DNA of 64,000 nt from Blastocystis sp. Blastoise (lineage: Eukaryota; Sar; Bigyra; Opalinata; Blastocystidae): the NCBI GenBank assembly GCA_039096225.1, contig JBBPEB010000002.1, forward strand, positions 1,103,501 to 1,167,500, in the 5' to 3' direction. Shown piece by piece: positions 17,889 to 31,300 of the stretch. The stretch's first letter is position 1. Every line of letters begins with the position of its first letter. The notes beneath the pieces were generated by a model. That model saw only the letters and a list, made by a program, of their open reading frames with translations. It did no database searches and was not told the DNA's origin. A program made the position numbers and the translations under genes.

Positions 17889-19523
17889 AGAACTATTTTT
17901 ATTTATATATATTATATTATTCATTTGCAAACACTGTTTTGTTTTTATTTGGCAAACATCAAATTATTTATATTTTTTCTAATAAGAATTTATGTTTCAA
18001 ATAAAATTATATAAAAATATCAAATAAAATCATATTTAAAAATATCAAATAAAAGCAAATTAAATTAATGATTCTTGCCATTTTCTTGAGAAATTGAAGA
18101 AATTTATCATTCTATAAAGCAAAACCACTTTACAGATGACTGAATAACGAAAACACTTTTATATTTAAGACAAAAGAAAACTTCTAATCATAAAGTCAGC
18201 TGAACATATATTGAAACTGTCTGAAATGAATCAGTCTTTCTTTAAAATAAAAATATATTATTGTTGATTATATGGATATAATAAGTAAATTTTATAAAAT
18301 AACTATTGAAAGATTTCCAATGAATGTGGATGCATAGAAGTAATATAAAAACAAATGAAAAAAAAAATCATTTTTTGCGAATCTGATCATTATTTGATTT
18401 ATTTTAATTGTATATATGATTAGATACATTCAAACTAATATATCTAAGAATTGCAATAAGCTTCCAAAATAAAATAAATAGAATGAAAAGAATTTAATTA
18501 AAAATACCTACTAAAAAATATATAAATACTTATTCTTAAATTATAAAATATTGTTAAAAACGATATCAAACAATTCTTGATTTATATATATACAAAAAAG
18601 AGTCTAAACAAAACAAATGAAAGAAATTTATAATTTTAAAAACAATATAAAGATCACGGAAATGAAAAAAAACAAATTGTTTAAAAACGATTGAAATGTG
18701 ACATACAAAGAAAAAAAGCGAAGAAAAATAACGAACAAAAAATAAAATATCATAAAAAAGTGAAAAAAAGAAAAAAATAATTTGCATATATAGAAATATA
18801 TATTTATACTAACACTAAATGGAAACAACAATAAATATATGTTATTATATATATAGTAGAAAACAGAATAAAACTTAAAAGTTAAAAAAGTTAATATAGA
18901 CAGAAGAATATAGATATATTTTAATATATATTAACATAGATATACAATGGAAAAAAAGAGGAAATATATATATATATAATATGACAAATAAAAAATAAAT
19001 GAAAAAAAAGTGATATAGAATAAGAATATAATATATAGAAGCCAATAAAGATATAGATATATACACATATAACGAAAGGAATATAAAAAAAAAATAGAGG
19101 AATAGTTTTTGTTTAATATAGAAAAGATATACATGTATATATGTAAATATAATAGAAATAGGAAGAATAAAGTATAGGAAAATTTCCTCTAAAGAATAGA
19201 ATAGAGGAGATAAAAATAAAGGAAATAAAAAATATATTAAACATCTCTGTATAATCACTTTATAAACAGTATATATAGATAGAATAAATATAAATATATA
19301 TATATATATATATATACTAGAGTATTAAAAAAATACTAAAAAAAAAATGAGAATAAGACAATATATTCAAATTAAAGAATAAATAAAAATAAAATGAAAA
19401 ATATATATACATATATAAATAATACAATTTAAGCATATTATAAAAAATAATATAATAAATATAAATATAAATTAAATAGCATGTATATATATATCTATAT
19501 AGAAAATAGAGTATTCATTAATA
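17889..19523. other. Intergenic, no gene seen
   Basis: This 1.6-kb stretch lies between the 3' ends of the CHCH gene and the large secreted-protein gene. From about 18580 to 19260 the plus strand is A-rich with runs of A. The minus strand therefore has long open frames full of Phe, Leu and Tyr, which I regard as composition and not genes. Confidence 0.55.
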
Positions 19524-22500
19524 TTAAACTTTGACAGCAGTAACGGGTGCATTACTAATAGTAGTATCAAATCGACTTTGTTGAATACGTTTTCCTGTTT
19601 TCTTGGGTATATGACTCATATGAACACGTTGTAATTTGGGATTTAACTTTTCATCATAAGATTTCGTACGGATCTTGATCTTCTTTGTACGGTGAACAAT
19701 ACAAGAGACGATAATTAATAGAGAAAGTACGATGATGATGCCTATAACGGCAATAATCCATGTAGGTAAATCTCCATTAGGAAGAATAGTAAGATTAATA
19801 GAAACTGTAAGTTCTCCAACTTTATTATGACAAGTCACATTATATATATTGGAATCATAGATACCACGAGGATTTCCACTAATAATACCATTTATATCCA
19901 TAGAGAGACCTGCAGGCAGAGATGGAGTAATAGAACATGAATATTCTGCAGCTTTTACTAGAGGAGCGATGTTTATAGGTCTATTATCATAACCAATAAT
20001 AGTGGAAGGAGTATATATAATTCCCGCGGGAGCTAGAAGTGCACAATACTTCGTTTCTTCTTCTAATTTCCCTTCTTTACATAATCTTTGAATCCATCCT
20101 TGATAATATATAGCACAATTCTTTAATGCATACTGACCTTCTAAAGCACCACCAAAACCATCTATAGGTAAACATACATGTGTAACTAATTTCACTCCTA
20201 AAGTTAATTCCGCTAATTGTATACCCTTTGAAGAAGATCGATCATATAAACAAAAAGTATCCGTTTCAGACGCGTCATCTATAGGATTATTATCACAATT
20301 TGTTACTATAAAACGATAATGACTAAAACTCTTATTATTAAAAAAAGAATAATCACGGGATTCACGATAGGTAGTAAATAATTCATTATCCACAACTGAA
20401 AGAACACTCCACGTGACTCCATCATTAGAACCCTCAATTCTCCATCCACTTGGATGACGTACATTACAATTTGGTCCAGTAGTAAGTGAATAAGAACTAA
20501 TATATTCTTTAATATCATTTTGATATGTATACATATAGGTAGCCCCAATACATCGTGGACCTGATAATGCTACAGTAGTTGTATCACCATCCATAAGATT
20601 CGATAGAGAAGAAGATTCAATATCACTTGATAACATACCTTCTTCCATTCGACTTGTACCATCACCTACTAATAATAAGGAAGCCATTAAACTAATAACA
20701 GATTCGAATGGATCAGATTGATGTAATTCTATACATAATACATTATTTCCTGCAGTTATAGCTCCAAATAAAATAGATATTGAATACCCATAAGTAACAG
20801 CAGTACTCTTTAATTCTATTGCAGGTATACTCTCTGTAATAATACCTTCAGGTAAATTTTCTCTTTGTATTTCTTGTCCATTAATATACATAACAAACCC
20901 AACACATGTTCTTATTCGGATAGTAACGGATGCATATTTAGATATATTATGAATATTAAATAGATGACGATAATAACTAGTAATAGCTTTAGGAGCAGGA
21001 AGAGTATCGGAAGTAATAGTAGACCATGTAGTATCTATAAAAGTGACTTGTGTCCATCCTTGAGTAGGTATACCTGCTAAATATGTTTTCCATTCACTAT
21101 AAAAAGGATGAATAGGATAAAGAAGAGATAATACCATCTCTTTCTTGGTAAATGAAATTCCTAAAGAACCTGAAAGTATTTGTGTTCCATCTTCTAATGT
21201 AACAGCATAAGATCCTCCATTCCAGCCATCATCATCTAAATCAGTTACTACAAACTTATAAATATCCATTGGATGGCAAAAAGGAAAAACATTTTGAATA
21301 TTACTATTTACTCCTTGTTTAGAATATAGAATAGTATTATTACTATTATATAAAGTAAATCCTTGTTCAGCTCCATAAATACCTCCATTAATAATAATAG
21401 TAAACATAATATTAGGAGATGTACAAGCAATAACTTCAAGAGATATTAAGACATGAGATTCAATACCTTGAGGACTTGTAGCATATATCGTATAACTTTG
21501 TTTAGATAATAATTCCACGGGAATACCACGAATAGACCCTGTAGTTGTATCAATTTCTAAGGGAGAGGGTAATTCTGGTAATATTCTAAAGTTACTATAA
21601 AGTTCTGAAGAAGGAGTAACAGTAGGAAAAGCTATACCACGATATCCAGTAAGAGAAGTAGCTGATAAACTAAATACAGGAGGTATAAACATTTTACTAT
21701 TTAATAATAATAATTCAATTTCAGCAATAGAAAGAGAATAAGGAGAAGTAGTTGGATCACTTGTTTCAGATACTTCAAATTTATAATAACGATATGATTT
21801 TAATTGTGTAGGAATATAAAAACATCGTTTTTGTTTACGTACTTCAAAATAAGCATTATTGACTTGATGAATAAGTGAATAACTAAGATTATTGGATGAA
21901 CCATATAATATCCAATCAGAAGGATCACTTCGAGGTTCATTTGAATTACTAATAACACATAATTTATTAATTAATTCAGATCGATGTGCTCCAAAATCAA
22001 TAGTAAATGCAATATTACGTTTAGAAGCGAATGTATGACGATATCCATTCGTATAACTACCATCAATTAAGGCTTCTGGATTCCCGCCATAAGGAGTGGA
22101 GGTAACACTAGGAGAGAAATAACGAGGATGAGATGTAGTTGTAGTTAAATAAAATACAACGAAATCAAAATCAAGAGATATAAGAGAAGAAGAAGAACTA
22201 ATACCAATAATAGCAAATGCAAATATATTAATAAACACTTGCATATAGGAAATAGGTAATGTAATATATCTCCAATCAACTAGTCCTTCTCCTGCAGTTG
22301 CACTAGTATTATTTGTTATTTCTCCTTCTGGAACATTATCACGATAAGCTTCTTCACCATTTATATAGAGCACGATTCCCGCGGAAAACCTTACTCTTAA
22401 TTCCATACCTGTATAATAACTATTATAAGTATAATTCACTTTATCTCTAAATAGCCAAATAAAAGAAGTTGTTTCAGGAAGAGGAGAATAAGACATACTA

Positions 22501-24145
22501 TGCCAATTTTCATCATTAAAATTAGTTGTATACCATTCAGAAGGGACATTATCTATACAATATTTCATAGAGGAACTATTTATATAATGACGATAAGTAG
22601 CATCTAAATAAAAAGTATCTGAAGATCCATCAGGTAACGTGTATATTCCCACGGGACTGTAATCACCAGAAATCATATAGGATATTGTTAAATAACTACT
22701 TTGTGACCAACCATTGTTTCCACTATCTAATAATTCAATATATGTCATTCCCGCGGGGATACATAGATTTGCAGTAAGTGTAGAATCCGATACTTGTGGG
22801 GGTGATGAATATAATATTTGTCCTCCTTGTTTTAAGGTAAAACTTTCTTCAGAAGCGTATTCAGAATATGTTTTATATAATTGTATAGAAATATTATAAG
22901 GTAATACACATCCATAAATACGTATAGTAACAGTACAAGAAGAAGTAAGTGAAGATAATATATTATGTGCAGTAATCATATATCGACTAGTACTCATGAT
23001 AATCGTGGGAATCCCAGAGATAATACCTGTATTTGGATCTAAAGATAGACCATGAGGTAATGCAGGATCAATAGTAAATTGAGTGAATCCTGTAGTAAGA
23101 GGAATATTATAAATATTAGTCACATAAGCATAGGCTTCCATAGAAGTATTTGTATATTTTAGTGTACCATCCATAGGAGAGTAATTACATGAATATACAT
23201 TGAAAGAACCAAGAGATATAGAAGTAGAAGAAGAATCTATATAAGGTATATATATATATATATAGTAGAGAGAATAGTAAATAAATATACTAAATAGTAT
23301 TAATACTACTAAAGAAAATAAATAAATAGATATATATATTAAATACTTAATTGTAGTTTAACAGCTCTAAATGATTTTAAATTATCTAATAATTTATAAT
23401 CATATCGTTGATTTCGACTTGTAAAAACAGCTTCTTTTGAATCTAATGGAATCCATGACACACCATCTTGTGACGCACTGAGGGTCCAGGACGTGGGATC
23501 TCCATATGCTGCTGTATTGGCAGATGTTATAGAATAAGCATTAAACCAATATAATCTATAATGAAATTCATAATATAGATAATATAGATATTTTTTAATA
23601 AGCATAATAATAAATATAATAATAATCAGAATAATAATAATAATAATAATATATATATAGATATACTCTGTAGAGGGTAATGTATATATGGTAGTAAATG
23701 ATCCATGATTTGGAACATAGTAATAACTAAGATCTGACTCATATATATTACTACAAGCAAAGGTATTAGAGACAGCAGCATAGGAACAGGTCGCTTGTCC
23801 CGCGGTTAATAAACTTGAACCACAAACTATAGAAGGATAATGATAAGTATAATGATAAATATAGGAAAGAAACATAAATTTAAAAAAATAATAATGATTA
23901 TAATAATAAATATAATGATAAGTATAATAATAAATATAGGAAAGAAAAATAAGTTTAACAAACATAATAAATATAACAATAATAAATACCATTTTCATTT
24001 CTAATTTGAGATCTAACAATTGCAGCGAATTGATCGAATTGACCAATGTGTGACGCATTGTAATGAATCTCTATAGCTATGACACCCAATATGTCATAAC
24101 CAAATAAATGACGAATAACAGTTGTACTATATAATAATAATAAAC

Positions 24146-24192
<47 letters not shown>

Positions 24193-25325
24193 CATAATAA
24201 TAATAAACATAATAATAATAAGTAAATCTATACGTATAATCAATAGGTTCTTCAGAATCAGGAGATGTTGTAACAGTTGAACTATTTATCACGCCACTAT
24301 AATATATATATTAAATAATAATAAACATAATAAACATAATAATAAGCATAATAATAATAATAAACATAATAAACATAATAATAATAATAAACATAATAAT
24401 AATAATAAACATAATAAACACAATAATAAACATAATAACTTCAATTTACGTTGGTAGTTTTTGTCTTGATAATTCCATGGAATCTCCGTATAAAACAAAT
24501 CCTCCCGTGGTTCTGATAGTAAATAATAATTCATAATGAGTAGTAGGTTGTGAAAATAATGTACTATATCGATAATACCGAGTAATACCTACTAAAGGAT
24601 CAAATAAATCACGATGGCCATTCATCCAATCAGAATCAACATAATTCACATTTGTCCAATCAGAGGATACTTGTATAATATCATTATATTTATAAAGAAC
24701 ACTTGAACTAATCGACACAGATACTAAATAAATCAAAATATTATTTTTATTACATTATATATATACATATAGATATTATAGAATCATAAATCATTGTATA
24801 AATAAAATAATAAATCATATAAGTAATATAATCATTATATACATATAACATAAGTCTGATCAACACAATATAACCAGAAAGGATCTGTACTAAATGGCAT
24901 AGTTGTCTTTGTAACTAAGAAATCATCAGCATAAACATATAACCATGATTCACTATTGTAACTACCCCATCCATTACAAGATCTAAAAAAAATATTATAT
25001 TTATAAAAGATCTAAAAAGATATACAAGTCATATAACTCAATCTTATATTGAGATGGAGGAAGACATAATGTCCATTCTTTAACTTGATGAGAATCAGAC
25101 TCACTTGCTTCAACAGCTATAATAAGATCTAAACTATCTCCATTAACTTGGAAAACACTGAAACGCTCTTGATCAGCATAGTCTCCATAAACTTTTTTAA
25201 ACTTAATATTTCCATTTGGTGCTAAGCATGACCCAAAAGCTAAAAATAAAAATTATATTTAAATATTTAAACTCTATACCTATAGTAATCAAAGAAATGA
25301 ATATTAATATATTCATTGCATACAT
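19524..25325 (-). CDS. Very large secreted single-pass membrane protein with Ig-like and discoidin-like repeats
   Basis: The first exon encodes a signal peptide (MYAMNILIFISLITI), joined by a short intron to FGSCLAPNG. About eight small exons lie between 25260 and 23340. The last exon alone (about 23243-19524) gives over 1200 residues. Repeated modules are visible: He_PIG-like motifs (PHGLSLDPNTGIISGIP; PAGLSMDINGIISGNP); segments DSGNNGWSQSSYLTIS and DLDDDGWNGGSYAVTL; W...F.D..W....PLP blocks ending VRFSAGIVLYINGEE or IRTCVGFVMYINGQE; and discoidin-like stretches (PSDWILYGSSN, PSGWRIEGSNDGVTW, PTSWTLSASQDGVSW). Near the end is one transmembrane helix, WIIAVIGIIIVLSLLIIVSC, then a basic cytoplasmic tail of about 50 residues. 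It is likely a surface adhesion or sugar-binding protein; the ligand is unknown. A hAT element begins 43 bp upstream of the start codon. Confidence 0.85.
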
Positions 25326-25359
25326 TCAAAAATAAAATTATAAATTAGACAATTGATTT

Positions 25360-25367
25360 CTTAAAAA
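25360..25367. repeat. Target-site duplication, left copy
   Basis: CTTAAAAA directly precedes the CAGGG terminus. The identical 8-mer directly follows the inverted terminus at 41590. Eight-bp duplications are diagnostic of hAT insertions. Confidence 0.85.
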
Positions 25368-25425
25368 CAGGGGTCACCACGTAGTTACTCGTTAAGCGAA
25401 AGGACCAAAATTTTTGCGCTTAAAT
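25368..25425 (+). repeat. hAT left terminal region
   Basis: It starts CAGGGGTCACCACG and includes TTAAGCGAAA and the 15-mer TTTTTGCGCTTAAAT at 25411-25425, which is repeated inverted at the other end. Such subterminal repeats are where hAT transposases bind. Confidence 0.75.
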
Positions 25426-25570
25426 AACAAAGTTACTTTTTTATTACCGTGATTTTCATAGTTATTTTAAGTGATGAAAACACGGGAAAAACAAAAATAT
25501 AAGGGAAAATGTTTTGCTAAACCAAAAAGAACATTCTATATTAGATAAACTTTTTTTATTGTTTAAATAC

Positions 25571-28304
25571 ATGGAACAGTACTTTAAAAAATTACAAGTA
25601 TATTAATAGTAATATATATATATATATATAGATTGACAAGTCTACAACAGACGAAAAAAAAAAGATGATGACATAATTACAGAAGAAACGAATAATAAAC
25701 CAGATATTAATCCTAAATCCAAATATTATAGTGAAGTAAAAGAAGGAGTTAAAAGATATAATGCCAATCCAGTTGTTTATGGATTTAAAAAATTAACAAA
25801 AAACTCCTATTTTTGTTTAATCTGTGAGTCTACTCTCACGTGTAAAGGTTATGAAGCCTCAAAACTCTTCACTCATTTCAAGAATAAACATGGGTTAAGC
25901 AAATACACATATGATGACATTCAAGAACTCTTAAAAGATCATAATGAAAACACAGAATACTCAAATTCTCTCTTTAGCTTTTCAGATTTATCCAGTAAGC
26001 TTTCATATTTCATCGCCTACTCCATTTCAAAGAATGGATACAGCTACAGAACTGGAGAAAAATTAGTTAAACCTATTATTGAAGAATATGAAAGGTTAAA
26101 GAATGTCAAAGTCCTTTCTAATCTTCCGTTATCCTCAAGCAGTATCAAAAGAAAAAGTGATGAAATTGCTTTGACAATTCAACAAGAAGTAATAAATAGG
26201 ATAAGACAATCAGGATCATTTTCTATTCAGCTTGACGAGTCAACTGACATAGAAATGAAATCCTATTTACTCGTTTATGCTAGATACGAATATAATAAAA
26301 AGTTTACTGAATCATTTTTAAGTATTTTTCAGATTAGTTCCAAAACAGGTGATAATATATTTAACATGGTAGATAATTTCTTTAATAATAATAACCTTCT
26401 GTGGAATAATTGCGTATCAGCTACTTTTGACGGTGCTTCGAATATGAATGGAGACAAAAACTCCTTCAAAACACGAGTACTAGAGAAGAATAAGAATTGT
26501 ATGTTCATCCACTGTTTTCTTCATAGAGAAGAACTCTGTGTAAACTGTTTACCAAAATACTTCACTAATATATTCAAAAGTGCTGTTGAGATAATTTCAT
26601 ATATAAAGAAGTCTGCTGTTAGACAAGACGAATCCAATAATTACAATATTGATAATGAATATTCATTAACCTCTTCTATCTTCTCTCCTCAAGATAACAT
26701 ACCTGATTCCCCTAATAATATATCTTCTTTAGAGATAGAATATAATAAAGTAGTTGAATCCCTTTTAGATACATCTGATACAGATAATAATATAGATAAT
26801 AATATTCATGAAGTTTATAGTAATGATAAGAAGGAAGAAAAAAAGGAAAAAAATATTAGAAGTTATAAACTTCTCCTTTATTGCCCTACAAGATGGCTTT
26901 CATGCCATTCATCAATTAAAAGATTTAATTTACTTAGAAATGGAATAACACTAGTAATAAAAAAGGATAAAGAAAAGAAGGACTTATATAACACCATTAT
27001 TGATACTAACTTCATAGCTTCAATGTTATACCTTGAGGATGTTACCAGTTTATTCTATGATTGTAATAAATCAATGCAAGGACAGCATAGATATATATTT
27101 GGGTTAATAGACATTATGAAGGATTTATTTATAAAATTATCGTTGAGATTAGAAAGACTAATAAATAATAACGATTATTCATCATTTACGAAACTTAAGG
27201 ATTATGTATCTACAACCAAGCTTGATATTAATTCAATCATATTTTATATCAAAAATCATCTAATAACTCTTCGACGTAATTTACTGAATTATTTCCCAGA
27301 AATACTAAATTATATTGGTAGTGATGAATCGTATCTTCAAGACCTTAATGAATATTTAATAGACCAAGAAAATACACATAATACATCAAATATATCTCAT
27401 GAAGTGAATAGTAATGTTAATAACAATACATCAGTAGTATCAAACCAATTTAATATTCTTGGATCATTACAAGGTTGCGTATCTCCAAATGGAGTTGTAA
27501 ATGGCTTAATAACCTATGTTGACATAGTTACTCAGCAATTAATAGAAACTCAAGTAACGATTAGAATTGACTTTCCATATTTAGTATATGGATACACTTT
27601 AGGTAGTATTTCTGGTGTTCTTAATAATTTCCCTAATAGTAGTATTCAAGGACAATACAATGGAATCATTAGTAATATAAATATAATTCAGGCTAATATC
27701 AATTGTATAATAACTCTTGGGGCAATCATTCCAAATGAAATAAGTAATAATACAAATCAAGGAGAAGTACAAAAGAATAAAAAGCAGAAGAAAACGAATA
27801 GTAACATAAAAAAACCAAAAAATACACCAACAACTAATCTTATTGATCATTCTTTATATTGGATTACTAATCCATTTTCAAAAGTAGCTGACGAAAATAA
27901 AATGGAGTTTCATGTTAAAGAAGAGTATTTCTGTTTACTTGCTGATAAAACATGTAGAGAAGAATTTAATAACGTACCAATAGATGAGTTCTATATAAGC
28001 CATAAGAGTCGTTTTCCATTATTATATGATATAGCCAAGAAATGTTTTCTTCCCTTTGCAACTTCATATCTCTGTGAGAGCGGTTTCAGTCATCTCGTGT
28101 ATATAAAAAACAAATACAGAAACACTATTAATCCAACAACCCAAATGACAATTGGATTAACTTCTGATATCATTGATTCTTCATCACTTATAACTACTGT
28201 TTTAGAGCGTATGTATATTATAAGTATTATATTCATAATTCACATAATATAGAATCTATTCTTAATTATATATAGATAAATTAAAGAAAAAGAAACTCGA
28301 TTGA
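25571..28304 (+). CDS. hAT transposase with BED zinc finger
   Basis: A short first exon (MEQYFKKLQ) is followed by a TA intron of about 34 nt. The BED finger follows (FCLICE...THFKNKHG). The RNase-H-like core has FSIQLDESTD (first Asp), SATFDGASNMNGDK (second Asp) and MFIHCFLHREELC (the conserved C-H motif). The C-terminal hATC dimerisation block is YLCESGFSHLVYIKNKYRNT. These motifs match the ZBED5/FAM200-like hAT clade. A last small exon ends HKLKKKKLD after an intron at about 28208. Two oddities stand out. A run of ten A at 25653-25662 puts the first exon one base out of frame with the rest. About 110 Asn/Gly/Ile-rich residues with no family counterpart that I recognise lie between the core and hATC (about 27420-27760). 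Apart from the A run, the reading frame is open throughout. Confidence 0.93.
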
Positions 28305-31300
28305 TAACATCTAGCAACAAAATCACTAATCTAATCCAACTACTTAATTACTGTATTTATACTACAAAGTACATTGATTTCTTTTACTATTAATATTTAT
28401 ATATTTATATTGTTTTCATTATATTAACTATTTGTATTCCATAATGTTTTATTGTTACATTATAATTTGTATTGTTTTAATTAACTCAAGAAGATATACT
28501 GTTATCTTTTAAATATAATTATAAATAGATGACATTGAATATTCCTTTATATATTTGATTATATCAATAGTATATAGTTTCTTAATTAGAATCACTATTC
28601 CTTAATAATTTTTATCTATATTTCAATTATTTTTCTAATTATATTCTTTTTCAAGTACTATTATATTCAGATCAAACGAATAACTGAGAAATATTATTAC
28701 TTATATGAAAAATAAATATTATTTTAGAAGTAATTATTTCATATATACTAATCTCTCTAGTATAATACTTTAAAACAATATCCAATACTAATAAGAATCT
28801 TTATTCAATCAAAAGTATAATATACAACTATAAAGTATACTCTTCTTAAATCAAATAGTATATCTAATCAAGAAGATTAAATATATAAATAAATAGCAAA
28901 ATATATTTTCAATCATAATGTATCAATAGAAAGAACCAAATAACTACTAAAATCATTTACCTGACTTATCAATCAAATATCACAAAGAGAGTGATAACAA
29001 TTGGTTCCTAAAGAATATACTATTTTCCAAAACATATATATAAAGTGGAATCTTAAATCGTTTACACCAACAATTTTATATTTATACATGAATTCAAAAG
29101 GAAAGAGCAAGATGTGTTATATCTATATTAAGTATCATATGAGGGATTATATATATCCGAAAGAGTATTAGAATATATGATATAATAGAAAGTAATGTGG
29201 ATTTTATATTATAATAGCATGAAATAAGTATTAGATTAAGATTCATGATATTATATAAAGGTTAGCATTTGAAAGATTATCAGAAGAAAAATTATTGGAA
29301 AGATTGACATAGACTTAATGAGAATATATTTATATATGTAGATCATAAAGAAGATAACTAAAAACTTGTAAATAAAATTTGAAGTTAAGAAGAAGGAAGA
29401 ATGCATATATCAACTGAATTTATAATCGGCAGTGATAAATGAGTAGAAGAGACGATAATAATTATTTTTAGTATATTTTTAAAGACAATAACATGAAGAG
29501 AGAACAATATTCGTATAAAAATATATATAAATCTATAAATAGAAATACAATAAATAAACCATAAGAAGTAATAAGAAGTTGATTTCTATATTATATCATC
29601 ATGAGTAAAAGAACAAACGGAGTAAATTGTATATAATAGTTAGACATTGTATAAATAATATGAAGTAACGGCTGATAACGGAAAAAGCAGGTGTAAATAT
29701 ATATAAGCATATTAATTATGTACATATGCACTTAAGAAGATATAATATCTAAAGTAATAGAAATGAAAATAAATTTAGAAAATAAACAATTCGAGAACTA
29801 CCTCAACCGTATTCAACAAAATAGAAGAAATACAAATAGTATTATAGTATTCATATCAGCATGAATGTAAGATGTATATAGATAATAAGTTAAAGGGAGT
29901 TGAAATGGTTTAAAGTAAATAGAGATAGTATTTTATTAAATAACAGTACGAAAGAAATATGGAGACATAGATCCTATTATATAATTATATCATTTTTGGA
30001 AAATGAGAGTAATTAGAAATGAGAAAGAATAGAAGGAATAGAAGGTGTAGATACTAGGCTTTTATAAAAAATTAAATAAGAAGAAGAGAATGTACACAAT
30101 AATAATAAATAAGAGTAGCCATATAAATATGTTTAAGTAACAAAAAGAGCAAAACCTTAGAATGAAGAGAAATAATAAAAATATCTTTTGTGGTATATAG
30201 ATAATAGTAATACAACAATGAGAACAAATCCTAACTTTGATTACTAAAATCCATGATGAGTAGTGCCAAGAGAGAAATTGTTGGAAAGAAAAAGAAAGGA
30301 AACGAACGAGAAGAATTATAAAAAACGATAGTAAGAAATAGGACTAATAAAAATATTCAAACCCATATTATTTAGACAAGAAATGGAAAATGCTTCTGAA
30401 ATAATAACTGTGTAAATAGGAAATACAATAAACATGAGCATTAAAGAATATGAAGAGAGATAATGATGAAGCAGTATTAAAATGAATAAGTCTAATAATG
30501 AGCACACAATATACACAATAGAAGCACTAGAAATAAAAGAAAAGTGGATAAAGAAATAGAGATAATGAGGAAGTATAGGATTAAAAATAGGCACAAAAAT
30601 AAGTAGACCATGGGATAATATATAGAACATGAGAAAACGAAGAAAACCATAAATGAAGGATATGAATATGTATATGAAGAGTATATTTGAATGAAATATG
30701 AAAATAAATTAATTGAGTATGTTTTCAATTATAGAAACAAATATAAAAATAAATCTGTTAGAATAATAAAACTAAGATATATAATAATATATAATAGTGA
30801 GGAATTTGTAATTATTAAAGGAAAAGAAAATCGTCATTAAATCTCATAGTATGTTTAATAGAGAAATATGAAACGACTATTAGAATAACATAAGAACATA
30901 AAGAATTCTATCATAGGAGAAAAAGGAATATCAACTAAGGATAATATAAAAGTAATATAAAAATAGCACATCTAGAAACTCTTTAATAAAGGGAAAAGAA
31001 CATGCAGGTGAAGTATTACGAATGATCACATAATAATTGAAAAGCACCAGAAGAAATGAAGAGTCTAATAAATATAAAGATACCATACGAAGAAGATAGG
31101 AAGAGACTGAAAAACCAGAAAACTAATACAATTAATGTAATGCTATAATACCTTAAAAGAACAAAAGATGAAATAAGATAAGGAAATAAGATAAGGTTTA
31201 TAACTAAAAATTCAATATATAATAGTAGACTAACGATAACATGAAGAGAAGTTGAAGAATAATTAACCAAGATGAAAATATATACAAAGAATAAAAAGAA

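Noticed and set aside
18566-19258. Overlapping Phe/Leu/Tyr-rich minus-strand frames
   Set aside because: They arise from A-rich plus-strand sequence. They have no conserved motif, no plausible splice structure and no start context.
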